DNA of 49,716 bases from Gammaproteobacteria bacterium (GTDB lineage Bacteria; Pseudomonadota; Gammaproteobacteria; Burkholderiales; Rhodocyclaceae). The notes under the pieces are model-generated. The model was not told the origin of the DNA. It saw nothing but the letters and a program-made list of their open reading frames with translations, and did no database searches. Positions 1-8,641 of this stretch are shown here, piece after piece. The stretch covers positions 1 to 49,716 of the forward strand of contig JARFTX010000022.1 of NCBI GenBank assembly GCA_029289265.1, given 5' to 3'. Made by a program: the position numbers and the translations under genes. Position 1 is the stretch's first letter. Every line of letters begins with the position of its first letter.

Positions 1-55
1 GGTTCTCCGCCACCGAAGCGCCGACCTGGCCCGCGCCGAGGATGATGATTTTCAC
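1..55 (-). CDS. trkA: TrkA N-terminus, partial (left edge)
   Basis: Read on the minus strand from the GTG at 55, this fragment encodes 18 residues beginning MKIIILGAGQVGASVAEN. That is the start of the Rossmann-type NAD-binding RCK domain of TrkA, the cytoplasmic regulatory subunit of Trk potassium uptake; GAGQVG is the dinucleotide-binding glycine motif. The gene runs off the left edge. The 55 bases are an exact reverse complement of the last 55 bases of the window, while the flanking sequence differs from base 56 outward. No clear Shine-Dalgarno precedes this copy. The upstream neighbours here (gcdH and a CoA transferase, ending 260 bp away) are not the usual trkA context, whereas ntrYX at the other end is. 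It may therefore be a second trkA, a strain variant or an assembly junction. Confidence 0.6.
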   Translation of the reverse strand, partial: MKIIILGAGQVGASVAEN

Positions 56-314
56 GGCTGGGAGGCCCCGCGCAGGACGGGGCAAGGCGCCGTCGCAGCG
101 TACCGCGGCGCGAGGCGGGACAGATATCGGGCGGTCTTCATGGGCGGCCAGTTGCAGGCTCGATCAGGACAGTGCGAGCGTAGTGACCGCGGCGTAAAGA
201 TGTCGTAAATATTGCGGTGCAGCGCGGGCCCCGATGGGTTTGAGGCGGACCCTCGAATGACGCGAGCTGCGCGCCAACCTCAAGCGCTGCTCGGACAGCG
301 AACTCGCGGCGGGA
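56..314. other. Non-coding spacer between trkA fragment and CoA transferase
   Basis: No convincing gene is seen here; open frames are shadows of the neighbouring reading frames. It would be the promoter/leader of the left trkA copy on the minus strand. The only less GC-rich patch is around 195-215 and no good -35/-10 pair stands out. It shows no similarity by eye to the leader of the right trkA copy (49573-49661). Confidence 0.4.
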
Positions 315-1538
315 TCAGACCACGCGTTGTGCGCGTAGCGCGCCGATCTCCATGGCCGAGAGCCCGAGCACCGAGGCGAGCACCTCGTCGGTGTGCTCGC
401 CCAGCAGCGGCGGCGCCTGGCGGTAGTCGACCGGGGTCGCCGACAGGCGCATCGGATTGGCGACCTGGGGCACGGCACCGAGCACCGGGTGGGGCATGTC
501 GACACGCAGGCCGCGCGCCTGCACCTGCGGGTCGGCGAAGACCTCGTCGAGCGTGTTGATCGGCCCGCAAGGCACGCCGACCGCCTCGAGCCGGGCAATC
601 CAGTCGGCGGTGCTGCGGCGGATCGTCAGCTTGTTGAGCAGCGGGACGAGCGTCGCACGGTTCGCGACCCGCGCCTTGTTGGTCGCGAAGCGCGGATCGG
701 CGGCGAGCTCCGGGCGCCCGGCGGCCTCGCAGAAGCGCGCAAACTGGGCGTCGTTGCCGACGGTGACGATCATGTAGCCGTCGTCGGTCGGAAAATCCTG
801 GTAGGGGACGATGTTGGGATGCTCGTTGCCGAGGCGACGCGGCACGACGCCCGAGGCGAGGTAGTTCATCGCCTGGTTGGCGAGGCAGGCGACCTGTACG
901 TCGAGCAGCGCGAGGTCGATGTACTGGCCTTCGCCGCTGCGATCCCGCCAGGCGAGCGCGGCCTGGATCGCGTTGGCGGCGTAGAGGCCGGTGAGGATGT
1001 CGGTGAGCGCGACCCCGACCTTGACCGGGCCGGCGCCGGGCGTGCCGTCGGGCTTGCCGGTGAGGCTCATCAGCCCGCCCATGCCCTGGATCAGGAAGTC
1101 GTAGCCGGCCCGCGGGGCGTACGGGCCGTCCTGGCCGAAGCCGGTGATCGAGCAGTACACCAGCCGCGGGTTGAGCGCGGCGAGCGTGGCATAGTCGAGC
1201 CGGTAGCGAGCGAGCCCGCCCTGCTTGAAGTTCTCGATCACGACGTCGCTCTCGCGGGCGAGCCGGTGCAACAGCGCCTGGCCGTCCGGGCGGGTCATGT
1301 CGACCGTGATCGAGCGTTTGTTGCGGTTCGCGCACAGGTAATAGGCCGCGACCGGGGTGTCGGCGCCGTCCTCGTCCTTGAGGAAGGGCGGGCCCCAGCC
1401 GCGGGTGTCGTCACCGGCGCCGGGGCGTTCGACCTTGATCACGTCGGCGCCCAGATCGGCCAGGATCTGGCTCGCCCACGGCCCGGCGAGGATGCGCGAC
1501 AGGTCGAGGACGCGAATGTGCGACAGGGCGCCGGCCAT
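315..1538 (-). CDS. CaiB/BaiF family CoA transferase (glutarate type likely)
   Basis: This 407-residue family III CoA transferase moves CoA between carboxylic acids in the cytoplasm. The N-terminus (LSHIRVLDLSRILAGPWASQ) and the following LADLGADVIKVERPG are the family signature. The conserved Asp expected to form the acyl-aspartyl intermediate is visible in IDLALLDVQVA at about residue 170. Length is normal for the family. It starts 10 bp after the gcdH stop, so the two are very likely one operon. From that pairing I infer a succinyl-CoA (or acetyl-CoA):glutarate CoA transferase that feeds glutaryl-CoA to GcdH. Substrate is inferred from context only; CaiB-type enzymes for other dicarboxylates look very similar. 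Confidence 0.85.
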   Translation of the reverse strand: MAGALSHIRVLDLSRILAGPWASQILADLGADVIKVERPGAGDDTRGWGPPFLKDEDGADTPVAAYYLCANRNKRSITVDMTRPDGQALLHRLARESDVVIENFKQGGLARYRLDYATLAALNPRLVYCSITGFGQDGPYAPRAGYDFLIQGMGGLMSLTGKPDGTPGAGPVKVGVALTDILTGLYAANAIQAALAWRDRSGEGQYIDLALLDVQVACLANQAMNYLASGVVPRRLGNEHPNIVPYQDFPTDDGYMIVTVGNDAQFARFCEAAGRPELAADPRFATNKARVANRATLVPLLNKLTIRRSTADWIARLEAVGVPCGPINTLDEVFADPQVQARGLRVDMPHPVLGAVPQVANPMRLSATPVDYRQAPPLLGEHTDEVLASVLGLSAMEIGALRAQRVV

Positions 1539-1548
1539 GATCGCCTGC

Positions 1549-2736
<1,188 letters not shown>

Positions 2737-3085
2737 GTCCGTGGTCTCCTCGGCGCTCGTGGTCTGAGTATAGGTGGGTCGTGGACCGCCCGTGCAGGCG
2801 GGCAGCCTTGCGAAGCACTGTAGCGAAGCCGCGCCGCCCGCCGCAAGCGACAATTCGGTAGTATCTTGTGCGAAATGATCACTTCGACAATCGATTAACG
2901 CGGCACCCAGGGTCATCGACGCCGGCGCTTCATTCCATCCGCGTGGCACGCATGCGGCCAATCATGCCGAAGAATACCTCCGAATCGGCCTAGCCGGCAG
3001 ACCGATGGGGATGTCGCGAAGCGTCGAGGGGTGGCCTGCTCCAGTCGATCTGATTTGATGATTTCGCACTTTTGGAGGAATCGAC
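2737..3085. promoter_or_regulatory. Divergent control region gcdH / LysR gene
   Basis: This 349-bp region separates gcdH from the divergent LysR regulator and contains no convincing gene. It is less GC-rich between 2850 and 2900, where an imperfect inverted repeat lies (2866-2890; annotated separately). LysR regulators typically bind between their own gene and the divergent target, so both promoters are expected here. The LysR gene has a strong TGGAGGA ribosome site just before its start. Exact promoter hexamers could not be assigned with confidence. Confidence 0.5.
2866..2890. promoter_or_regulatory. Candidate LysR operator (imperfect inverted repeat)
   Basis: Arms TTGTGCGAA and TTCGACAA face each other around a TGATCA centre (2876-2881). 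Dyads of this size with a T-N11-A core are what LysR-type proteins bind. It lies about 130 bp upstream of gcdH and about 195 bp upstream of the LysR gene. The assignment rests only on symmetry and position. Confidence 0.35.
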
Positions 3086-3997
3086 ATGCGTCGCCGGATT
3101 CCCAGTACCGCCGCGCTCACGGCCTTCGAGCTGGCGGCGCGGCACGAGAGCTTCACGCGCGCAGCGGAGGAACTCGCGCTCACGCAAAGCGCGGTGTGCC
3201 GCCAGATCGCCGCGCTCGAGGATTACCTGGGCGTGCGCTTGTTCACCCGCACGCGGCGCGGGGTGCGGCTCACCGACGCGGGGCTGTCGTACAGCCGCAG
3301 GATCGCGGCGCGGCTCGACGCAGTCGAGCGCGACACGCTGGCGGTGATGGCGCACCAGGGGCGCGGCGTGACGCTGGAACTCGCCGTGGTGCCGACCTTT
3401 GCGACGCGCTGGCTCCTACCGCGGCTCGCCGCCTTCACGGCGCGCCAGCCGGATGTCACGGTCAATCTGACCACCAGCACCCGCCCTTTCCTGTTCGCCG
3501 ACACCGAGTTCGACGCGGCGCTCTACTTCGGCGATGCCGGCTGGCCGGGTACGGTCGCGCACTTTCTGATGCGCGAGAATGCGATGCCGGTGTGCCGGCC
3601 GGAGCGCCTGGGCGTGGCCGCGGCGCTTGCGCCCGAGGCGATCGCGGCGCTGCCGCTGCTGCAGCAGACGACGCGCCCCTATGCGTGGCGGCACTGGTTC
3701 GAGTCACTCGGCCTGCGCGTGCCGCAGGACATGGCGGGCATGCGCCTGGAGCTCTTCTCGATGCTCGCCCAGGCGGCGATGCATGATCTGGGGGTGGCGC
3801 TGGTGCCGCCCTTCCTGATCGAGGACGAACTGGCGGCCGGACGGCTGGCGATCGCGCACCGCTACGCCGCGCCGAGCGACAAGGGGTATTACTTGATCAT
3901 TCCGGAGCGCAAGTCGGAGACGGCGGCGCTGAGCGCCTTTCGGGACTGGCTGGTCGAGGCGGCGCGCGACTATCGCACCGGCGCCGGGCTGGCATAG
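3086..3997 (+). CDS. LysR-family regulator, GcvA-type (probable gcdH regulator)
   Basis: This 303-residue protein has the LysR layout. An N-terminal winged helix-turn-helix (about 8-66; TAALTAFELAARHESFTRAAEEL then TQSAVCRQIAALEDYLGVRLF) is followed by a periplasmic-binding-protein-like effector domain (about 92-295). The N-terminus resembles the GcvA branch. The start is fixed by TTTTGGAGGAAT a few bases upstream. It is divergent from gcdH and the CoA transferase, the usual layout for a LysR protein and its target, and corresponds to what is called GcdR in related bacteria. The inducer, perhaps glutarate or glutaryl-CoA, is an inference. It ends about 50 bp before a convergent small gene. 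Confidence 0.88.
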   Translation: MRRRIPSTAALTAFELAARHESFTRAAEELALTQSAVCRQIAALEDYLGVRLFTRTRRGVRLTDAGLSYSRRIAARLDAVERDTLAVMAHQGRGVTLELAVVPTFATRWLLPRLAAFTARQPDVTVNLTTSTRPFLFADTEFDAALYFGDAGWPGTVAHFLMRENAMPVCRPERLGVAAALAPEAIAALPLLQQTTRPYAWRHWFESLGLRVPQDMAGMRLELFSMLAQAAMHDLGVALVPPFLIEDELAAGRLAIAHRYAAPSDKGYYLIIPERKSETAALSAFRDWLVEAARDYRTGAGLA

Positions 3998-4049
3998 GCT
4001 GGCAAGGCCGGCGTGGTCGCGCCGGACCCGCGCCGGGGGTTGCCCACGT

Positions 4050-4298
4050 TCAGCCGCAGCGGCAGGAGCCGCAGCCGCCGCAGGATTGCTTGCGCGTCAA
4101 CAGGTAGCTGGCGATCTGCTCGCGGTCGAACTCGAACTGTTCGGGGCTTTCGTAGCCGATGCCCGGGAGATGCGTCTGGCCGTCGATCACGATCGCCAGC
4201 GCATGCAGTTCGTTGGCAGGATCGCGCACCACGGACAAGTCGTAGCGGTCGCTGCGGGGCAGGCTGTCGAGCAGGGAGCGGGTCGTTTCGTCTATCAT
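4050..4298 (-). CDS. Small conserved-type protein with Cys/Gly tail
   Basis: An 82-residue protein beginning MIDETTRSLLDSLPRSDRYD and ending SCGGCGSCRCG. The body is hydrophilic and mixed, with no signal peptide or membrane segment. The last 11 residues carry four cysteines in a CxxCxxCxC arrangement that could bind a metal or Fe-S cluster. The start is chosen for an AAAGGAA ribosome site in front of it; an in-frame ATG 19 codons upstream lacks one. It is convergent with the LysR gene and divergent from the ChaN-PDZ gene, with about 160 bp between the starts. I do not recognise the family and assign no function. Confidence 0.6.
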   Translation of the reverse strand: MIDETTRSLLDSLPRSDRYDLSVVRDPANELHALAIVIDGQTHLPGIGYESPEQFEFDREQIASYLLTRKQSCGGCGSCRCG

Positions 4299-4458
4299 GG
4301 GTGTTCCTTTGCGGCAGGTTGTAGCGGAATGGCTCGAGGCGAGGTTGGCGGGCAATGAGCGGTCGGCCCGCGTGACGGCGTGCGGCGTGATGTTAGGGTC
4401 GGGCGGCGCAGCCGATGTTGCGCTGTGTCAAACCGATGTCGATTTCCGGAGATTGGCC

Positions 4459-5736
4459 ATGGATCCGGTGGATCTTGCGTTCGGCTTCATTCGGCAGAAT
4501 CCGGCGTCGCTCGCCCGCTCGCGCCGTTCCCTGCAGGCGGCATCGCGGCGGGTGCTGGCCCATGTCGTGGCGGCCCTGGCCTGCCTTACTGCAGCAGGCA
4601 CCGCGGTGGCCTTCGGTGGACGTGCGCCGGCCGGTGTCGAATGTCCCCCGCCCGGCTGGACCGTGCTCGATGGCGCCGCCTCTTCGGGCGCGGAGGCCGC
4701 GGCCAACCTGCTGGCCGATATGGCCGGACGTGCGATCGTGCTGCTGGGCGAACAGCACGACGAGGACGACCATCACCGCTGGCAGGTGCATACGCTCGCG
4801 GCCCTGCACGCCCGACGGCCCGACATGGTGATCGGCTTCGAGATGTTCCCGCGCCGCGTGCAACCGGCGCTCGACCGCTGGGTCGCGGGCGAGCTCACCG
4901 TCAAGGCCTTCCTCGAGGAAGCCGACTGGGAGAAGGTCTGGAACATGCCGGCCGAGCTCTACCTGCCGCTCTTCCAGTTCGCGCGCATCAACCGGATTCC
5001 GATGATCGCGCTCAACGTCGAGCGCTCGCTCACCCGGGCGATCACGGAGAAGGGCTGGGACGCGGTGCCGGAGGCCGAGCGCGAGGGCGTCGGTCGCCCG
5101 GCGCCGCCGACCGAGGCCTATCGCGCCTATCTCGAGCGCGTCCATCGCGAGCACGTGCGCATGGGCGGGCGCGGCGGCGCGGACGAGCCGGAACGGGATT
5201 TCGAGCACTTCATCGAGTCGCAGACGACCTGGGACCGGGCCATGGCCGAGGCGTTGGCCGCGCGTGCCGGCGGCAATGGCGCGCCATTGGTGGTCGGCAT
5301 CATGGGCAGCGGCCACATCCGCCACGGACATGGGGTGCCGCACCAGTTGCGCGCCCTCGGGATCGACGCGATCGGAACGCTGGTGCCGATGTCGCCGGGG
5401 TTCGGCTGCGCGGAGCTGCGCCCGGGGTTCGCCGATGCGGTGTTCGCGCTGCCGGAGCAGGTCGTGGCGCAGCCGGATCCGCCGCGCCTGGGCGTGCGCC
5501 TCGAGGAGCGCGACGGCGCCGTGCATCTCGTCCAGGTCAGCACCGACAGTCTCGCCGAGCGCAGCGGTCTGAAGACCGGCGACCGGGTCGTCGAAGCCGC
5601 CGGACGGCCGGTCGAGGCGATGCGCGGCTTCATCGCGCTGGTGCGCGGGCAGCCGCCCGGCACCTGGCTACCGCTGGTGGTCGAGCGCGAGGGCGAGACG
5701 CTGGAACTGCTCGTGAAGTTTCCGCCGCAGCGCTGA
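4459..5736 (+). CDS. ChaN-like haem-binding domain fused to a PDZ domain, exported
   Basis: This 425-residue protein starts at an ATG preceded by CCGGAGATT. A hydrophobic stretch around residues 35-60 ending in TAVAF looks like a signal peptide with a long basic n-region. Residues about 85-345 match the ChaN/DUF399 family (VLLGEQHDEDDHHRWQ, GFEMFPRRVQPALDRW, VVGIMGSGHIRHGHGVPHQL), which in other bacteria is a haem-binding lipoprotein linked to iron uptake. Residues about 345-420 form a PDZ domain (SLAERSGLKTGDRVVEAAGRPV). No lipobox cysteine is obvious, so it is probably a soluble or loosely anchored periplasmic protein. The haem role is family knowledge; the PDZ suggests binding of a protein tail. 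It stands alone, followed by a convergent gene. Confidence 0.85.
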   Translation: MDPVDLAFGFIRQNPASLARSRRSLQAASRRVLAHVVAALACLTAAGTAVAFGGRAPAGVECPPPGWTVLDGAASSGAEAAANLLADMAGRAIVLLGEQHDEDDHHRWQVHTLAALHARRPDMVIGFEMFPRRVQPALDRWVAGELTVKAFLEEADWEKVWNMPAELYLPLFQFARINRIPMIALNVERSLTRAITEKGWDAVPEAEREGVGRPAPPTEAYRAYLERVHREHVRMGGRGGADEPERDFEHFIESQTTWDRAMAEALAARAGGNGAPLVVGIMGSGHIRHGHGVPHQLRALGIDAIGTLVPMSPGFGCAELRPGFADAVFALPEQVVAQPDPPRLGVRLEERDGAVHLVQVSTDSLAERSGLKTGDRVVEAAGRPVEAMRGFIALVRGQPPGTWLPLVVEREGETLELLVKFPPQR

Positions 5737-5818
5737 GCGGGTCTCGCCCGCGGCTCCGCGACCGGTCGGTCATGGGCCGGCGCCGGCTCCGGTCGCTCGT
5801 TGCGCAGCGATCCGCGAT

Positions 5819-5839
5819 TCGGCGTGGAGCTAACGCCGA
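5819..5839. terminator. Hairpin between convergent genes
   Basis: Arms TCGGCGT and ACGCCGA enclose a 7-nt loop in the gap between the ChaN-PDZ gene (ends 5736) and the ureohydrolase (ends 5858). The position suits a bidirectional terminator, but there is no T run, so it may work poorly or not at all. Confidence 0.35.
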
Positions 5840-5857
5840 GTGTGCGCCGCGAATCCT

Positions 5858-6808
5858 TCAGGCGAGCTTCACCCCCGGCAGCACGCACAGCATCTCGAAC
5901 AGCAGATTGGCGGCGAGGAGCGCCGTGTTGCCGCTCGCGTCGTAGGGCGGCGAGACCTCGACCAGGTCGGCGCCGACCAGCGCGAGGCCGCGGCAGCCGC
6001 GGATGATCTCGAGGGCCTGGTGGCTGGTGAGCCCGCCGGGCTCGGGAGTGCCGGTGCCGGGCGCAAAGGCGGGGTCGAGCCCGTCGATGTCGAAGCTGAG
6101 ATAGACCGGCCCGGCGCCGAGTTGCGCCCGCACTTCCTCCATCAAGGGCGCGAGCGAGCGGTACCAGCAATCCTCGGCCTGCACCACCCGCACGCCCAGC
6201 CCGCGTGCCCAGTCGAACTGGTCCGACGTGTAGCCGCTCGCGCGCAGGCCGATCTGCGCCATGCGCCGCGGCTCGATCAGGCCTTCCTCGAGGGCACGGC
6301 GAAACGGCGTGCCGTGGGCGATCGGCTCGCCGAACATCTGATCGTTCATGTCGGCGTGGGCGTCGACGTGGATCACGCCGAGCGGGCCGAGGCGGCGGTG
6401 CATCGCGCGCAGGATCGGCAGCGTGATGGTGTGGTCGCCGCCGAGCGTGAGCGGCACGCAGCCGTGGCCGAGGATCGCGTCGTAGGCGCGCTCGATGAGG
6501 CGCACGCTCTCGATGAGGTTGAACGTGTCGACCGCGACGTCGCCGATGTCGGCGACCTGAAGCGAATCGAACGGCACGGCCCGCGTGGCGAGGTTGCAGG
6601 GGCGGATCAGGCAGGACTCGGCGCGGATCGCGCGAGGGCCCAGGCGCGTGCCGCTGCGATTGGAGGTGCCGATGTCGAGCGGCACACCGACGAAGCAGGC
6701 GTCCAGTCCGGCCGCGCTCGGCTGGGTGGGCAGGCGCATCATCGTCGCCGGGCCGCCGAAGCGCGGCATCTCGTTGCCGCCGAGCGGCTGGTTGAGGGGG
6801 CGGGTCAT
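5858..6808 (-). CDS. Ureohydrolase, guanidinobutyrase-like
   Basis: This 316-residue arginase/agmatinase-family enzyme carries the binuclear metal motifs GGDHT, DAHADM and SFDIDGLDP, all intact. The N-terminus LGGNEMPRFGGPATMMRLP is characteristic of the GbuA/GpuA branch (4-guanidinobutyrase, 3-guanidinopropionase) rather than classical agmatinase. It would release urea from a guanidino acid, giving GABA if the substrate is 4-guanidinobutyrate. It follows an FAD amine oxidase and a C-N hydrolase on the same strand, which together make the upstream steps from arginine. The start has GAAGGAG in front of it. The 138-bp gap upstream contains a hairpin and may hold its own promoter. Guanidine hydrolases belong to the same superfamily and cannot be excluded by eye. 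Confidence 0.85.
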   Translation of the reverse strand: MTRPLNQPLGGNEMPRFGGPATMMRLPTQPSAAGLDACFVGVPLDIGTSNRSGTRLGPRAIRAESCLIRPCNLATRAVPFDSLQVADIGDVAVDTFNLIESVRLIERAYDAILGHGCVPLTLGGDHTITLPILRAMHRRLGPLGVIHVDAHADMNDQMFGEPIAHGTPFRRALEEGLIEPRRMAQIGLRASGYTSDQFDWARGLGVRVVQAEDCWYRSLAPLMEEVRAQLGAGPVYLSFDIDGLDPAFAPGTGTPEPGGLTSHQALEIIRGCRGLALVGADLVEVSPPYDASGNTALLAANLLFEMLCVLPGVKLA

Positions 6809-6916
6809 GGGCGTGCTCCTTCGCGTCGGTCCGGGATTCGTGCGGTCGGTCGGCGCAACGCGGCGGTGCCTGCGATGCGGACCGTCTACTCCGTACTATG
6901 ACATCGGCAGCGGCCT

Positions 6917-6938
6917 GGCGGTGCCCGACTGCACCGCC
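6917..6938 (-). terminator. Hairpin downstream of the amine oxidase gene
   Basis: Arms GGCGGTGC and GCACCGCC with a 6-nt loop lie 9 bp beyond the stop of the minus-strand amine oxidase gene. No T run follows. It may attenuate transcription between the oxidase and the ureohydrolase or protect the upstream mRNA end. Confidence 0.4.
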
Positions 6939-6946
6939 GGATCGAA

Positions 6947-8641
6947 TCAATCAGGCAGTTCGAGCGGTGCGAGCGCGTCGAAGCGGTCGCCCGGGCCGGG
7001 ATTTTCGGGCGCGGTCGCGCCGCCGAAGTGATGGACGATGCCCCACACCGCGTTCAAGGCGGTCTGCACCGCGCTCTCGACCCAGCCCGGCATCCAGCCG
7101 ATGTCGTCGCCGGCGAGGAAGATGCCGCGCTCGGCCGGCGGCAGCCCGTCCTGCATGAAGTGGCAGTACATGCGCCGGTTGTAGCGGTAGTGGCCGGGCA
7201 ACGCGCCCTTGAAGGCGCCGAGGAAGTTGGGGTCGTCCTCCCACGACACGGTGATCGGCTCGCCGACGATATGGCGGCGCAGGTCGACGCCGGGGTAGAT
7301 GGCGGCGAGCGCATCGAGCGCGAGGCGTACGCGGCGGTCGACGTCGAGCGGCAGCATCTTGAGCGCATCGCCCATCCACGCGTAGGACAGGCAGATCACC
7401 CCGGGGCGGTCGTCGCCGAGGTCGAAGAGATAGGTGCCGCGGGTGAGCCGGTCGGTGAGCGTCATGCTCATGCGGTCGCGCCCGGTCGCGGGGTCCTTGT
7501 CCTTCCAGAAGGGGCGGTCGACCATCACGAAGGTCTTGGCCGACTGCATGTAGCGGGTGCGGTCGAGCGCCATCCACAGCTTCTGCGAGAACAGCCGCTC
7601 GTCGGTGCGGATGTGGGTGGTGAGGAGCCAGCTCTGGCAGGTCACCAGCACCGCGTCGTAGCTGCGGCGGTCGCCCCATCGGTCGATGACGTCGATGCGA
7701 CGTCCATCGGCGTTGCGTTCCAGGCGCGCGACGCCGGGGCGGGTCGCGCCGCCGTGCAGGCGCTCGAGCGAGGTGCCGGGCGGCCAGTGGGCGAGTCGGC
7801 TCGGGGCGTCGCGCCACAGCGCGCGCGGCACCTGCTCGACGCCGCCGACGATGAAGTGCTGGTCCTCTTCGCAGTCGGTGAACACTACGCGCAGGATCTC
7901 GAGCATCGAGTTCGGGAAGTCGGTGTCCCAGCCGCCGGTGCCGAAGCCGACCTGGCCGAAGACCTCGACGTGGCGAAAGGACAGGCGCCGGAAGGCGTTC
8001 GAGGTGGCGAGGAAATCGTGGAAGCTGCGCTCGTCCCAGCGTGGCACCAGCTCATTCCAGAGCGCCTTGATGCGGCCGACGTCGCGCGCGCGGATCGCCT
8101 GCTGCATCGCCGAGAACTGCGCGTGCTCCTCCAGCGCGGCGCGCCAGGCGGCGGCGACCTCGGCGAGCAGCACCGGCAGCTCTTCGGGGCGCTCGACGTA
8201 GACGGACTCGCCTTCGAGGTCGATGACGGTGCTGGGCGTGCCCGGTGCGAGCGGATTGGGAAAGGGGCGGGTGGCCAGGCCGAAGCGGTCGACGTAGTGG
8301 TAGAACGCCGCCGACGAGCGCGGAAAGCGCATCCCGCCGAGCTCGGCGACGACCCCTTCGGCGCATTGGAAGGGCTCGGACTGCAGTCGCCCGCCTATGC
8401 GGCGCGACTCGTAGATGACCGGGCGCAGGCCGAGCTTCATCAATTCGTATGCTGAAGTCATGCCGGCCATGCCGGCGCCGACGATCGCCACCTCGGCGCC
8501 GAGGCGCTCGGCCGGCACCCGCCCGAGCCCGGCCGGCTGGCGCAGCCAGTCGTCGTAGGCGAAGGGAAAGTCCGGGCCGAATACCGTGATCGGGTGCGTT
8601 CGGGCGTCGGCGCGGTCGGCAGGGCGGTCGGCACGCGTCAT
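6947..8641 (-). CDS. FAD amine oxidase, probable L-arginine 2-monooxygenase
   Basis: A 564-residue flavoprotein of the amino acid/monoamine oxidase family. The N-terminal dinucleotide fold is VAIVGAGMAGMTSAYELMK followed by YESRRIGGRLQS; the C-terminal FAD contact is IFLAGDDIGWMPGWVESAVQTAL. Size and layout fit the oxidative-decarboxylating monooxygenases that turn an amino acid into the amide with one carbon fewer (tryptophan, lysine or arginine 2-monooxygenase). The ATG at 8641 overlaps the stop of the C-N hydrolase gene as ATGA, so the two are translationally coupled. A guanidinobutyrase-like gene downstream favours arginine as substrate, giving 4-guanidinobutyramide and CO2. Tryptophan (the indole-acetamide route) is the main alternative. 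Confidence 0.8.
   Translation of the reverse strand: MTRADRPADRADARTHPITVFGPDFPFAYDDWLRQPAGLGRVPAERLGAEVAIVGAGMAGMTSAYELMKLGLRPVIYESRRIGGRLQSEPFQCAEGVVAELGGMRFPRSSAAFYHYVDRFGLATRPFPNPLAPGTPSTVIDLEGESVYVERPEELPVLLAEVAAAWRAALEEHAQFSAMQQAIRARDVGRIKALWNELVPRWDERSFHDFLATSNAFRRLSFRHVEVFGQVGFGTGGWDTDFPNSMLEILRVVFTDCEEDQHFIVGGVEQVPRALWRDAPSRLAHWPPGTSLERLHGGATRPGVARLERNADGRRIDVIDRWGDRRSYDAVLVTCQSWLLTTHIRTDERLFSQKLWMALDRTRYMQSAKTFVMVDRPFWKDKDPATGRDRMSMTLTDRLTRGTYLFDLGDDRPGVICLSYAWMGDALKMLPLDVDRRVRLALDALAAIYPGVDLRRHIVGEPITVSWEDDPNFLGAFKGALPGHYRYNRRMYCHFMQDGLPPAERGIFLAGDDIGWMPGWVESAVQTALNAVWGIVHHFGGATAPENPGPGDRFDALAPLELPD

Noticed and set aside
280-1335. Long Arg/Pro-rich open frames overlapping known genes (here on caiB, and likewise on most genes in the window)
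   Set aside because: They are out-of-frame shadows in very GC-rich DNA; composition is Arg/Ala/Pro-rich and no family motifs appear, whereas the competing frame has full motifs.
5858-6808. Agmatinase (SpeB) feeding putrescine to SpeE
   Set aside because: The N-terminal signature and neighbouring oxidase and amidase genes fit guanidinobutyrase better; no arginine decarboxylase gene is nearby.
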